This document shows, in pieces, positions 34,139 through 42,207 of a stretch of DNA of 64,000 nt. The notes beneath the pieces were generated by a model, which saw only the letters and a program-made list of their open reading frames with translations, was not told the origin of the DNA and made no database searches. This DNA comes from Marispirochaeta sp964554875. GTDB lineage: Bacteria; Spirochaetota; Spirochaetia; JC444; Marispirochaetaceae. The first letter of the stretch is position 1. Each line of letters opens with the position of its first letter. The position numbers and the translations under genes are program-made. The stretch is taken from contig CAZKQJ010000004.1 in the NCBI GenBank assembly GCA_964554875.1, positions 81,581 to 145,580 of the forward strand, given 5' to 3'.

Positions 34139-34688
34139 AGGACTCAAGGGTTTCGCCCTCCTGCCTGACGGCGGCAAATAGTGCCCTGTCAATATAACGC
34201 AGCATTACCGGCCGCTCAAGGGAAATTCTGACATCTCCGTCTTCCCAATAAGCCCGCTGGGGAGAGAGGTCCGTAGGATTGCCGTACTTTCCTGTCAGGG
34301 TCGTATAGATGGAATAATAATCGATGGTCTTCGGATTCATGACCAGCAGCATGGCGTACAGTCGATCCCCGGCGCTGAACTGGAACTGGGCAGAGGAGAA
34401 AAAACCGAAACCTTCCACCTCCATCAGACTGAGATTTTCCCGCTCCAGGAGAGAAACATCCGGATCTCCACGGTAGAGAAAATCATTACTGGAAAGGAGT
34501 TCATTCTTTATGTCCGCCATGGACATTCCCAGTTCGAGGGAATCAAATCCCCGGGGAAGCGGTTCCGGGGCAGGCCCTTCCTGAGCAATCAGCGGTGTAC
34601 ATGCGAGAAGAACCAGGGCAGCGATCATTCCTATCTTGATACCGGGGCTTATCACTCTCCGATTATCGGCAGGCGGAAGCATTGTCAT
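34098..34688 (-). CDS. Secreted hypothetical protein
   Basis: From the ATG at 34688 (or 34682) the protein has a short basic segment, a hydrophobic signal (MIAALVLLACTPLIAQEGP) and a soluble domain of about 160 residues (FDSLELGMSMADIKNELL, YSIYTTLTGKYGNPTDLSPQ) reminiscent of small periplasmic proteins that track a ligand or envelope partner; no family is assigned. A TACTAT hexamer lies just before the ATG pair, so initiation at 34682 could be leaderless. The frame extends upstream to 34928, but that part covers the divergent larA gene and is rejected. Confidence 0.65.
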   Translation of the reverse strand: MTMLPPADNRRVISPGIKIGMIAALVLLACTPLIAQEGPAPEPLPRGFDSLELGMSMADIKNELLSSNDFLYRGDPDVSLLERENLSLMEVEGFGFFSSAQFQFSAGDRLYAMLLVMNPKTIDYYSIYTTLTGKYGNPTDLSPQRAYWEDGDVRISLERPVMLRYIDRALFAAVRQEGETLESYERISRDDFLSRF

Positions 34689-34761
34689 GATAGTATGGAA
34701 AGGACCGGAAGAATCCTTTAGTATCGGACAAAACACAGGAAGAACGTAGAAGGAGGACCCT

Positions 34762-36027
34762 GTGCATTTTGATCTGAAATACGGCACAAGCACGCTGCCC
34801 CTGGATATTGACGACCAGCAGATACTGGACCTTATCCATCCAGGAGACCAATCCCCCCTTCCAGAGCCCTCCCGGGCGGTGGAAAGGATGCTCGCTGAAC
34901 CCCTGGGAACAGAGGCACTGGCGGACATGCTTCAGAAAAGAAGCCCAAAACGGCTGGTCATGGTCGTTAACGATATAACCCGTCCCACCCCCTACTCCGT
35001 GCTGATGCCTCCCCTGCTTCGATGCATCGAGGATGCCGGAGTAGCCCGGGAGAGTATTACCCTCATTACCGCAACGGGGATCCACAGCCCCCACACGCCG
35101 GAGCAAAACCTTCAGGTATACGGAAAGGAGCTGGTGGAGAACTACCGCATTCTCTGCCACGATGCCGAGGATGATGCCAACCTTGTCAATAAGGGACGGC
35201 TCCCCTCGGGCTATGATTTCCTCGTAAACCGCACAGTCGATGAGGCGGACTTCCTTATAACTATCGGGGTGGTTATGCCCCATTTCTTTGCCGGTTATTC
35301 AGGGGGACGCAAATCAATCCTCCCCGGCGTCTCGGGAAAATCCACGGTCCAGTTTAACCATGCCCGGATGGTTGAGCTGATGGACGATCTTCCTCCGATC
35401 CGAGAGAACCCCATCAGCCAGGAGATGATTCACGCTGCACGGATGGTGGGCGTGGATTTTATCCTCAACGCGCTTACCAACGATGACGGCGAGGTAATCG
35501 ATGTCTATGCAGGGGACCTGGAAAAGGCCTGGTACGCGGCGGTGGAAAAATCTGAAGAGCTCTATGTCAGCAGAATAAGCAAAGCTGCGGATATAAGCAT
35601 CGCTTCGGCCAGCGGATTCCCCCGGGATATAAATATCTACCAGGCCCAGAAGGCCCTGGACCATGCCGACAAGGCAACCCGGCCCGGGGGAACTATTATC
35701 CTTGTTGCTGAATGCGGCGGAGGATACGGGGACAGGGTTTTTGAGAATTTCATGAAGAAAGGACTCTCTCCGGAGGGTATAATGAAGGAGGTCAGGGAGA
35801 ACTTTGTAATGGGCGGACACAAGGCTTACTGCTTTGCCAAGGTAGCGGCTGAAAAACAGGTAATCCTGGTCTCCTCGGCCTCAGAGCAGCTTACCGCAAG
35901 CCTCTTTGCGGAAAAGGCGGCAAGTCCCCGGGAAGCCCTGGAGAAAGCTGTTCTCCGTCACGGCCGGGACGTCAGGATTCGGGTAATGCCCGAAGGCGGA
36001 GTTACCCTTCCGTCCCTGATCCGCTGA
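34762..36027 (+). CDS. larA: LarA-family nickel-dependent racemase
   Basis: A 421-residue protein of the LarA (DUF2088) family, which interconverts lactate or other 2-hydroxyacid enantiomers with a nickel-pincer cofactor. The residues known to be essential in Lactiplantibacillus plantarum LarA fall at the same positions: His108 (GIHSPHTP), His174 and Lys184 (PHFFAGYSGGRKS), His200 (FNHAR). It should therefore bind the cofactor. The cofactor makers larB, larC and larE are not in the window. GTG start with AGGAGG upstream. Substrate could be lactate or another hydroxyacid. Followed after 16 bases by rarA. Confidence 0.87.
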   Translation: MHFDLKYGTSTLPLDIDDQQILDLIHPGDQSPLPEPSRAVERMLAEPLGTEALADMLQKRSPKRLVMVVNDITRPTPYSVLMPPLLRCIEDAGVARESITLITATGIHSPHTPEQNLQVYGKELVENYRILCHDAEDDANLVNKGRLPSGYDFLVNRTVDEADFLITIGVVMPHFFAGYSGGRKSILPGVSGKSTVQFNHARMVELMDDLPPIRENPISQEMIHAARMVGVDFILNALTNDDGEVIDVYAGDLEKAWYAAVEKSEELYVSRISKAADISIASASGFPRDINIYQAQKALDHADKATRPGGTIILVAECGGGYGDRVFENFMKKGLSPEGIMKEVRENFVMGGHKAYCFAKVAAEKQVILVSSASEQLTASLFAEKAASPREALEKAVLRHGRDVRIRVMPEGGVTLPSLIR

Positions 36028-36043
36028 CACTCGGGTAAAAGGC

Positions 36044-38248
36044 ATGGAACTCTTCTCTTCCGAAAGCATTTCCTCTGCACCCCTGGCGGACCGCATGCGT
36101 CCCAGGACCCTGGACGAATTCGCCGGTCAGGACCACATAGTCGGTCCGGGACGTCTGCTGCGCAGGGTTATCCAGGCGGACCAGCTCTCCTCCCTCATCT
36201 TTTACGGCCCTCCGGGGACCGGAAAAACAACCCTGGCCCGGGTGATCGCAGGTTCCACAAAAAGCCATTTTATTACCCTTAACGCCGTACTCTCGGGGGT
36301 AAAACAGCTGCGGGAGTCCATCGACGAGGCCCGGGAAAAACGGGAATACTACGGTCGCCGTACGACCCTCTTTATCGACGAGGTTCACCGCTGGAACAGG
36401 GCACAGCAGGACGCCCTGCTCCCCTGGGTGGAGAACGGAACGGTTATTCTTATCGGAGCTACCACGGAGAATCCCTATTTTGAGGTCAACTCCGCCATGG
36501 TAAGCCGAAGCCGGATTTTTCAGCTAAAACCCCTTGGCGACGGCGACCTCTACCGGGTGGCGAATATGGCGCTGGAAGACCCGGAACGAGGCTACGGACG
36601 CTTTCGCGTGAGTATCGACCGGGATGCCCTGGACCACCTGGTGCAGGTTGCCAACGGCGACGCCCGCACCCTGCTGAACGCCCTGGAACTGGCGGTGGAG
36701 ACGACCCCGGAGTCCTTTCCTCCCCCCGAGGGAACCGAAATCCGTGTAAACCTCGCGGTCGCCGAGGAGAGTATTCAACGCAAAGCGGTGCTTTACGACA
36801 AGGAAGGGGATTACCACTTCGACACGATATCCGCCTTCATAAAGTCGGTCCGCGGTTCCGACCCCGATGCGGCCCTCTACTGGCTGGCAAGAATGGTCAA
36901 GGCCGGGGAGGACCCGCGGTTTATCTTTCGGAGGATGCTGATCTCCGCCTCGGAGGACATCGGCCTTGCGGATCCCCAGGCCCTCGTTTTTGTCCAGTCC
37001 GCGGCCGCCGCTTTTGACCGGGTCGGTCTTCCGGAGGGACAGTTCCATCTGGCCCAGGCGGTACTCTACCTGGCGACAGCGCCGAAATCCAACTCCTGCC
37101 TGGGCTACTTTGACGCCCTGAACTCCCTGGAGAATGAGACCCTCGGTGATATTCCCAAGCATCTGAAAGACCCCGGCAGGGACGCCAAAGCCTTCGGTCA
37201 TGGCCAGGGCTATCAATACCCCCACGCCTACCGTGACCACTGGGTGGCCCAGCAGTATTTGCCCTCAGCCCTGGCTGGACGGGTCTTCTACAAACCGGGA
37301 GATCAGGGCCATGAAGGGTCCCTCAAGCCCCTTCTGCAGCAACGCAGGGAGGAGCAGATCGCCGCCGCTCTGGAGGAGTCTCCGGAGGTCCTTACCTACA
37401 GCCCCGGGGACCGACGGCGCGAGCGCTGGGCAAACCGTACGGTAAGCGGAGCCGCGGCGATGCAGAAAACCCTGCGGGACAAGCTCTTTGATCTCTTTGA
37501 ATGGCAGCGGCACTGGCGTGTGCTGGATATCAGTCCCGGGAGCGGCCTTTTTTTGACCGAAGCCCTTCGGCGCTGTCCTGAAGGGGGAGTTGTGGTCTGT
37601 GGAGCGGACAGTTCCAGTCGGGAACTTTTTGAACATCTTACATCCGGACTTCCCGCCCCGGAGCAGCCGCTTCTGCTGGAAGCTCCCTTTCCCGATGCCA
37701 TCGAGTCCCTGCCGGCGGAGGAGCGGCTCTTCGAAGTCCTCATGGGTCGGGACACGTTGATCAGAAACCCGGACCGGGAGCTTCTCTTCCGGCACAGCGC
37801 CTCCTGCCTGCAGCCCGGGGGACGATTGATTCTTGCAGAGATTATGCCCCGGGAAGGATCCAGGCTTTCGGAACTGCTTTCCGGTGCGGATGCTGACCCG
37901 CAGCTTCTGTCCAGATATCGGCAGGCAGAAGAAGCAATATATACCGATTCGGACAATCCCCTGGTTAACTGGAGCAGCTCCGGGCTCCGGATACTCCTGG
38001 AAAAGAGCGGTTTCATCATCGATCTTCTGGAAAAGCGGGAGCACCGCTTTGAACAGAACCTGTCGGAAAAGCTCATCAATTCATGGTTCGATCCTGAATC
38101 CGGGGGCTTCGGTACCCGTATGAGGGTTCATCTCCGGCCCGAAGAAATGAAAGCCCTGAAAGAGACGGCATTGAAGCGTTTAAGCGAAAGAAAAGTTCAG
38201 TGGAAAAGATCCTACCTGCTTGTCGGCTGCCGGAAACAAAATCGCTAA
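36044..38248 (+). CDS. rarA: RarA/MgsA AAA+ ATPase fused to a methyltransferase-like domain
   Basis: A 734-residue fusion. Residues 1 to about 430 are RarA (MgsA/WRNIP1 family), a clamp-loader-like ATPase active at stalled forks: Walker A GPPGTGKTT (55-63), Walker B FIDEVHRWN, sensor IGATTENP, and the C-terminal MgsA region (ALYWLARMVKAGEDPRFI, GLPEGQFHLAQAVLYLATAPKSN). From about residue 460 a Rossmann methyltransferase-like domain follows (WRVLDISPGSGLFLTEALRRC near 490, LQPGGRLILAEIMP near 590). Similar RarA/unknown-domain fusions are known from cyanobacteria. Normal RarA is about 430-450 residues. SAM binding is plausible but not certain, since motif I reads DISPGSG. Confidence 0.88.
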   Translation: MELFSSESISSAPLADRMRPRTLDEFAGQDHIVGPGRLLRRVIQADQLSSLIFYGPPGTGKTTLARVIAGSTKSHFITLNAVLSGVKQLRESIDEAREKREYYGRRTTLFIDEVHRWNRAQQDALLPWVENGTVILIGATTENPYFEVNSAMVSRSRIFQLKPLGDGDLYRVANMALEDPERGYGRFRVSIDRDALDHLVQVANGDARTLLNALELAVETTPESFPPPEGTEIRVNLAVAEESIQRKAVLYDKEGDYHFDTISAFIKSVRGSDPDAALYWLARMVKAGEDPRFIFRRMLISASEDIGLADPQALVFVQSAAAAFDRVGLPEGQFHLAQAVLYLATAPKSNSCLGYFDALNSLENETLGDIPKHLKDPGRDAKAFGHGQGYQYPHAYRDHWVAQQYLPSALAGRVFYKPGDQGHEGSLKPLLQQRREEQIAAALEESPEVLTYSPGDRRRERWANRTVSGAAAMQKTLRDKLFDLFEWQRHWRVLDISPGSGLFLTEALRRCPEGGVVVCGADSSSRELFEHLTSGLPAPEQPLLLEAPFPDAIESLPAEERLFEVLMGRDTLIRNPDRELLFRHSASCLQPGGRLILAEIMPREGSRLSELLSGADADPQLLSRYRQAEEAIYTDSDNPLVNWSSSGLRILLEKSGFIIDLLEKREHRFEQNLSEKLINSWFDPESGGFGTRMRVHLRPEEMKALKETALKRLSERKVQWKRSYLLVGCRKQNR

Positions 38249-38293
38249 GGTAAGGGCAGCTCCAAAAACAGGGGATTTTTAAAAGCGCCTCTA

Positions 38294-38322
38294 TTGACAT
38301 TTTTTCCTTTTTTAGGCATCTT
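38294..38322 (+). promoter_or_regulatory. Possible sigma70 promoter for tRNA-His operon
   Basis: Consensus TTGACA at 38294-38299 with a weak -10 (CATCTT) 17 bases later, about 15 bases before tRNA-His. Confidence 0.4.
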
Positions 38323-38336
38323 TGCACCACGTTCAC

Positions 38337-38409
38337 GGTGGGCATAGTTCAGTGGTAGAGCACCAGATTGTGGTTCTGGGTGTCGCGGGTTCAAATCCCG
38401 TTGCCCACC
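38337..38409 (+). tRNA. tRNA-His (anticodon GTG)
   Basis: Cloverleaf with acceptor GTGGGCA/TGCCCAC, anticodon arm CCAGA-TTGTGGT-TCTGG and T arm GCGGGTTCAAATCCCGT. A G immediately 5' (38337) and discriminator C73 match the histidine identity pair G-1:C73, so G-1 is encoded. CCA is not encoded. Confidence 0.95.
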
Positions 38410-38457
38410 CTTTGCTTTATTCCTGTTGGAATTTTGCACCGGAAGGAGCCTTTGAAT

Positions 38458-38531
<74 letters not shown>

Positions 38532-38538
38532 ATCAATT

Positions 38539-38611
38539 GGGCCGTTAGCTCAGCTGGCAGAGCAGCAGACTCTTAATCTGCGGGTCGAAGGTTCGATCCC
38601 TTCACGGCTCA
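38539..38611 (+). tRNA. tRNA-Lys (anticodon CTT)
   Basis: Acceptor GGGCCGT/ACGGCTC, anticodon arm GCAGA-CTCTTAA-TCTGC, T arm GAAGGTTCGATCCCTTC, discriminator A. Reads AAG codons. Confidence 0.94.
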
Positions 38612-38650
38612 ATATCGGAAACCTGAGGTTAAAAAGAGAAATACCCCGGG

Positions 38651-38678
38651 TTGACGAAAACAGTTTAGTGTGTATAAT
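38651..38678 (+). promoter_or_regulatory. Strong sigma70 promoter for tRNA-Leu/tRNA-Gly
   Basis: TTGACG, 16-base spacer, TATAAT, placed about 11 bases before tRNA-Leu(TAG). Confidence 0.8.
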
Positions 38679-38689
38679 GGGGCTCCATC

Positions 38690-38771
38690 GCGAGAGTGGT
38701 GGAATTGGCAGACACGCTAGACTTAGGATCTAGTGCCGCAAGGTGTAAGGGTTCAAGTCCCTTCTCTCGCA
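38690..38771 (+). tRNA. tRNA-Leu (anticodon TAG)
   Basis: Class II tRNA with long variable arm (TGCCGCAAGGTGT). Acceptor GCGAGAG/CTCTCGC, anticodon arm CTAGA-CTTAGGA-TCTAG, discriminator A. Confidence 0.95.
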
Positions 38772-38789
38772 ATAGATCCTGCAATTCGC

Positions 38790-38861
38790 GCGAGAGTAGC
38801 TCAGTGGTAGAGCTCCACCTTGCCAAGGTGGATGTCGCGGGTTCAAGTCCCGTCTCTCGCT
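38790..38861 (+). tRNA. tRNA-Gly (anticodon GCC)
   Basis: Acceptor GCGAGAG/CTCTCGC (identical to the preceding tRNA-Leu acceptor), anticodon arm CCACC-TTGCCAA-GGTGG, T arm GCGGGTTCAAGTCCCGT, discriminator T. Followed at once by a terminator. Confidence 0.94.
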
Positions 38862-38871
38862 CTATTGATAA

Positions 38872-38903
38872 AGCGATCTGGTTGTCTCCAGATCGCTTTT
38901 TTT
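38872..38903 (+). terminator. Intrinsic terminator of tRNA cluster
   Basis: Perfect 10-base stem AGCGATCTGG/CCAGATCGCT, 6-base loop, followed by a run of T. Confidence 0.92.
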
Positions 38904-38915
38904 GTACTCCCTAAT

Positions 38916-38953
38916 TATACTCAATAGAGTATTCCCGTTAAAATCGGGAATAC
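38916..38953 (+). promoter_or_regulatory. -10 element and inverted repeat in front of tig
   Basis: A TATACT -10-like hexamer (38916-38921) is followed eight bases later by a perfect inverted repeat, GTATTCCCG, 7-base loop, CGGGAATAC (38929-38953). The repeat would sit at the transcription start or the extreme 5' end of the mRNA, 26 bases before tig. No T-run follows, so it is not a terminator; the -35 is weak. It is not the CIRCE heat-shock operator sequence. Either an operator or a 5' stabilising stem is possible. Confidence 0.55.
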
Positions 38954-38979
38954 AATGATTGCTTGTTTGTGAGGTTAAG

Positions 38980-40329
38980 ATGGTTGCGAATAAGGAAATT
39001 GAAAAACTGGAAAAGTCCGCTGTAAAACTGACGGTTACAGTGGCCAAAGACGAGGTACGTAAAGAGTTCGACGGGCTGGTAGATAAATACTGCAAAACAG
39101 CCCATATAAAGGGCTTCAGAAAGGGAAAGGTGCCCGCAGGGATTCTTCTGCAGAAATACGGCGACAGTATCCGCTACGAGACCTCCATGAAGATCATTGA
39201 AGAGAGTCTGAAAGAGCTCTTCGAAGAGATCGAGGAACGACCCATTGCCTACTCCACCCCGGAACTTCAGGACGAGGCCATGGTCAGCGAGGACGAGGAT
39301 TTTACCTTTTCCGTCAAGTATGACGTTTTTCCCGATATCAAGCTTGGCGAATACAAGGGACTGAGCGTTGAGGAGCCTGAAGTCAAGATCGGCAAGAAGG
39401 AGATCGACGAGGAGCTTGAAAAGATCCGGGACCAGAACTCTGTTGTCATGGAAAAGGAAAAACCCGTTGCAAAAGACGATATCGTTACCGTGGATTACGC
39501 CGAACTGGATGAAAACGGCCAGGAGATAGAGGGCACCCGCCGGGAGGATTTTGTCTTTACCGTGGGTACCGGGTACAACATGTACAAGATCGACGATGAT
39601 CTCATCGGAATGAAATCCGGTGAAGAGAAAGAGATAAAGAAGAGTTTTCCTGAAGACTTCGAGTACCAGGAGCTGGCGGGCAGCGAGAAGACCATCAAGG
39701 TCAGCCTGAAGGTTGTCAAGGAAAAGCAGCTCCCCGCCCTGGACGATGAACTGGCCCAGGATGTAAACGAGAAGTTCGAAACCCTGAAGGACCTTAAAGA
39801 CGACATCAAGAAGCGTCTTGAAAGCAGCCTGGAGCAGCGCCTGAGATCCCTCAAGATAGACTCCCTCCTTGAACAGATCGTGGAGAAGTCGGAAATCGAC
39901 GTTCCCGAATCCATGGTCGCCGCAGAGCTGGAAAACTCCTGGCGAAACTTCCAGATGCAGTCCCGCATGTCCGAGGACCAGCTGCTGCAGCTTCTCTCTA
40001 TCCAGGGCAAGGACAAGGCAGCCCTCCTTGCCGAGTGGCGGGATGATGCGGAGAAATCTTTGAAAGCGCAACTGGTTATAGGAAAACTCATTGAAGCCGA
40101 AGATATTAAGGTAAACGACGAGGATTACGATAAGGAACTCGCCGAACAGGCTGAGCGCAGCAATATGAGCCTTGAACAGACCAGGGAGTATGTCGATAAC
40201 AACAATATGGAAGAGTACCTGAGGTCCGACCTTCTGAACCGCAAACTCTTCGACCGGCTTCTGGAAATCTCCGAGGTCAAGAAAGGGAAAAAAGAGTCCT
40301 ATGTGGACGTAATGAACAAAAATAAGTAA
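38980..40329 (+). CDS. tig: Trigger factor
   Basis: Ribosome-bound chaperone and peptidyl-prolyl isomerase for nascent chains. The ribosome-binding signature HIKGFRKGKVPAGILLQKYG is present near residue 40, then a PPIase domain (about 150-245) and a long helical C-terminal chaperone domain. ATG at 38980 has GAGGT upstream and starts the protein MVANKEIEKLEKSAVKLTVTV; an earlier in-frame start at 38959 gives no normal N-terminus. First gene of tig-clpP-clpX-lon. Confidence 0.95.
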   Translation: MVANKEIEKLEKSAVKLTVTVAKDEVRKEFDGLVDKYCKTAHIKGFRKGKVPAGILLQKYGDSIRYETSMKIIEESLKELFEEIEERPIAYSTPELQDEAMVSEDEDFTFSVKYDVFPDIKLGEYKGLSVEEPEVKIGKKEIDEELEKIRDQNSVVMEKEKPVAKDDIVTVDYAELDENGQEIEGTRREDFVFTVGTGYNMYKIDDDLIGMKSGEEKEIKKSFPEDFEYQELAGSEKTIKVSLKVVKEKQLPALDDELAQDVNEKFETLKDLKDDIKKRLESSLEQRLRSLKIDSLLEQIVEKSEIDVPESMVAAELENSWRNFQMQSRMSEDQLLQLLSIQGKDKAALLAEWRDDAEKSLKAQLVIGKLIEAEDIKVNDEDYDKELAEQAERSNMSLEQTREYVDNNNMEEYLRSDLLNRKLFDRLLEISEVKKGKKESYVDVMNKNK

Positions 40330-40358
40330 ATTGATAAGACACGAAACGTCAAGGATAC

Positions 40359-40982
40359 ATGAGATATATGAATGAACAGATGAACACCCTGGTTCCGATT
40401 GTGGTTGAACAGACGGGCGTCGGGGAGCGCTCCTACGACATTTTCTCCCGGCTTTTAAAGGACCGGATTGTATTTATCGACGGAGAGATTAACGATATCA
40501 GCGCCGACCTCGTCGTGGCACAGCTTCTGTTCCTCGAATCCCAGGATCCTGAACGCGATATCAGTCTTTACATCAACTCTCCAGGCGGATCGGTCACCGC
40601 GGGTCTGGCCATCTATGACACGATTCAGCATATCAAGGCGGATGTTCAGACAATCTGCCTGGGCCAGGCTGCGTCCATGGGAGCCATGCTCCTGACCTGC
40701 GGCACCGCCGGCAAACGATTTGCCCTGCCCTCCTCCCGCATACTCATTCACCAGCCCTGGGGCGGTGTACAGGGACAGGCTTCGGATATCGGGATACAGG
40801 CCCGGGAGATTGTACGGCTCAAGCGCATGCTCATTGAATACTTCAGCCAGCACACCGGAAAACCGGTGTCCGTAATAGAAAAGGACCTGGAACGGGACTA
40901 TTTTCTCTCGGCCCAGGAAGCTGTAGACTACGGTCTTGTGGACAGCGTTCTCATAAGGGGTGGAAATGGCAAAAACACGTAA
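40359..40982 (+). CDS. clpP: ATP-dependent Clp protease proteolytic subunit
   Basis: A 207-residue serine protease forming the ClpXP chamber. The catalytic triad is visible: Ser106 in GQAASMGA, His131 in ILIHQPWGG, Asp180 in LERDYFLSA, plus the oxyanion region NSPGGSVTAG. It follows tig by 29 bases and overlaps clpX. ClpP, ClpX and Lon made from one transcript fit a protein-quality operon. Confidence 0.97.
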   Translation: MRYMNEQMNTLVPIVVEQTGVGERSYDIFSRLLKDRIVFIDGEINDISADLVVAQLLFLESQDPERDISLYINSPGGSVTAGLAIYDTIQHIKADVQTICLGQAASMGAMLLTCGTAGKRFALPSSRILIHQPWGGVQGQASDIGIQAREIVRLKRMLIEYFSQHTGKPVSVIEKDLERDYFLSAQEAVDYGLVDSVLIRGGNGKNT

Positions 40983-42207
40983 CGACGGACTGAAAGTTTG
41001 CTCATTCTGCGGTAAAAGCGCCGATATCGCCCGCCGGCTTATCGCCGGACCGGGGGTATTTATCTGCGACGAATGCGTCAATGTCTGCAAAAAGATTCTT
41101 GACGAAGAGGAAGACGTTCTTACCTCCGAGTTTATCGACGATGTGCCCACTCCCCAGGATATAAAAAGCTATCTGGATAACTATGTGATCGGTCAGGAGA
41201 CGGCCAAAAAGGTCCTATCCGTGGCTGTCTACAACCATTACCGCCGCATTACCCACAAGGGCATCATGGAAGATGAGGTTGAACTGGAAAAGGCCAATGT
41301 CCTTATGACGGGCCCGACGGGTACCGGCAAGACCCTGCTGGCGAAGACCCTGGCCAAGAAGCTCAAGGTTCCTTTTGCCATTGCCGACGCCACGACCCTG
41401 ACCGAAGCGGGTTACGTGGGAGAGGATGTGGAAAATATCCTTCTCAAGCTTATTCAGAACGCCGGGAACAATATAGCTGCCGCCGAACGGGGCATTATCT
41501 ACATCGACGAGATCGACAAGATCTCCCGCAAGGGCGAAAACGCCTCCATTACCCGGGACGTCTCCGGCGAAGGGGTACAGCAGGCCCTCCTCAAGATTAT
41601 CGAAGGGACCGTGGCTTCTGTTCCTCCACAGGGGGGCCGAAAACATCCGAATCAGGAGATGCTCAAGATCGATACCAGCAATATCCTCTTTATCTGCGGC
41701 GGGGCCTTTGTAGGTCTGGACAAGATAATCGAGTCCAGGACCCTGGAACATCCCATGGGATTCGGCGCCAATGTCCGTTCTTCGGAAGAGAAAGACCTGG
41801 CGGACCTGTACTCCAAGATGCACCCCGACGACCTGATCAAGTTTGGTCTGATCCCCGAGTTTATCGGGCGGCTCCCGATTACGGTCAACCTGACCAACCT
41901 TGAGAAAGAGGACCTCCGGCGGATCATTACCGAACCCAAGAACTCCATTGTCAAGCAGTATCAATCCCTCATGAAACTTGACGGGGTCGACCTTATCTTT
42001 ACCGACGAAGCAATCGATGCTATCGCTCAGCAGGCCCTGGACCGAAAAACCGGTGCCCGTGGGCTTCGCTCCATAGTTGAGAATATCATGATGGATATCA
42101 TGTATGATATTCCCTCCATCAGCGGCGAGAAAAAGGTTGTAATCACCGGATACGTAATCAAGGGCGAAGAAAAACCGGAAATACTGCTGAACAGAAAGAG
42201 CGCATGA
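40966..42207 (+). CDS. clpX: ATP-dependent Clp protease ATP-binding subunit ClpX
   Basis: AAA+ unfoldase partner of ClpP. Zinc-binding N domain (CSFCGKS, CDECVNVC), Walker A TGPTGTGKT, Walker B IIYIDEIDKI, sensor segment FICGGAFVGLD, and the ClpP-contact loop region GFGANV are present. ATG at 40966 has AAGGGG upstream; a GTG six bases earlier is an alternative. Stop overlaps the lon start (ATGA). Confidence 0.97.
   Translation: MAKTRNDGLKVCSFCGKSADIARRLIAGPGVFICDECVNVCKKILDEEEDVLTSEFIDDVPTPQDIKSYLDNYVIGQETAKKVLSVAVYNHYRRITHKGIMEDEVELEKANVLMTGPTGTGKTLLAKTLAKKLKVPFAIADATTLTEAGYVGEDVENILLKLIQNAGNNIAAAERGIIYIDEIDKISRKGENASITRDVSGEGVQQALLKIIEGTVASVPPQGGRKHPNQEMLKIDTSNILFICGGAFVGLDKIIESRTLEHPMGFGANVRSSEEKDLADLYSKMHPDDLIKFGLIPEFIGRLPITVNLTNLEKEDLRRIITEPKNSIVKQYQSLMKLDGVDLIFTDEAIDAIAQQALDRKTGARGLRSIVENIMMDIMYDIPSISGEKKVVITGYVIKGEEKPEILLNRKSA

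Noticed and set aside
34689..34928. N-terminal extension of the secreted protein gene to 34928
   Set aside because: It overlaps the divergent larA coding region, has Ser/Arg-rich low-quality sequence, and lies upstream of a clear signal peptide start.
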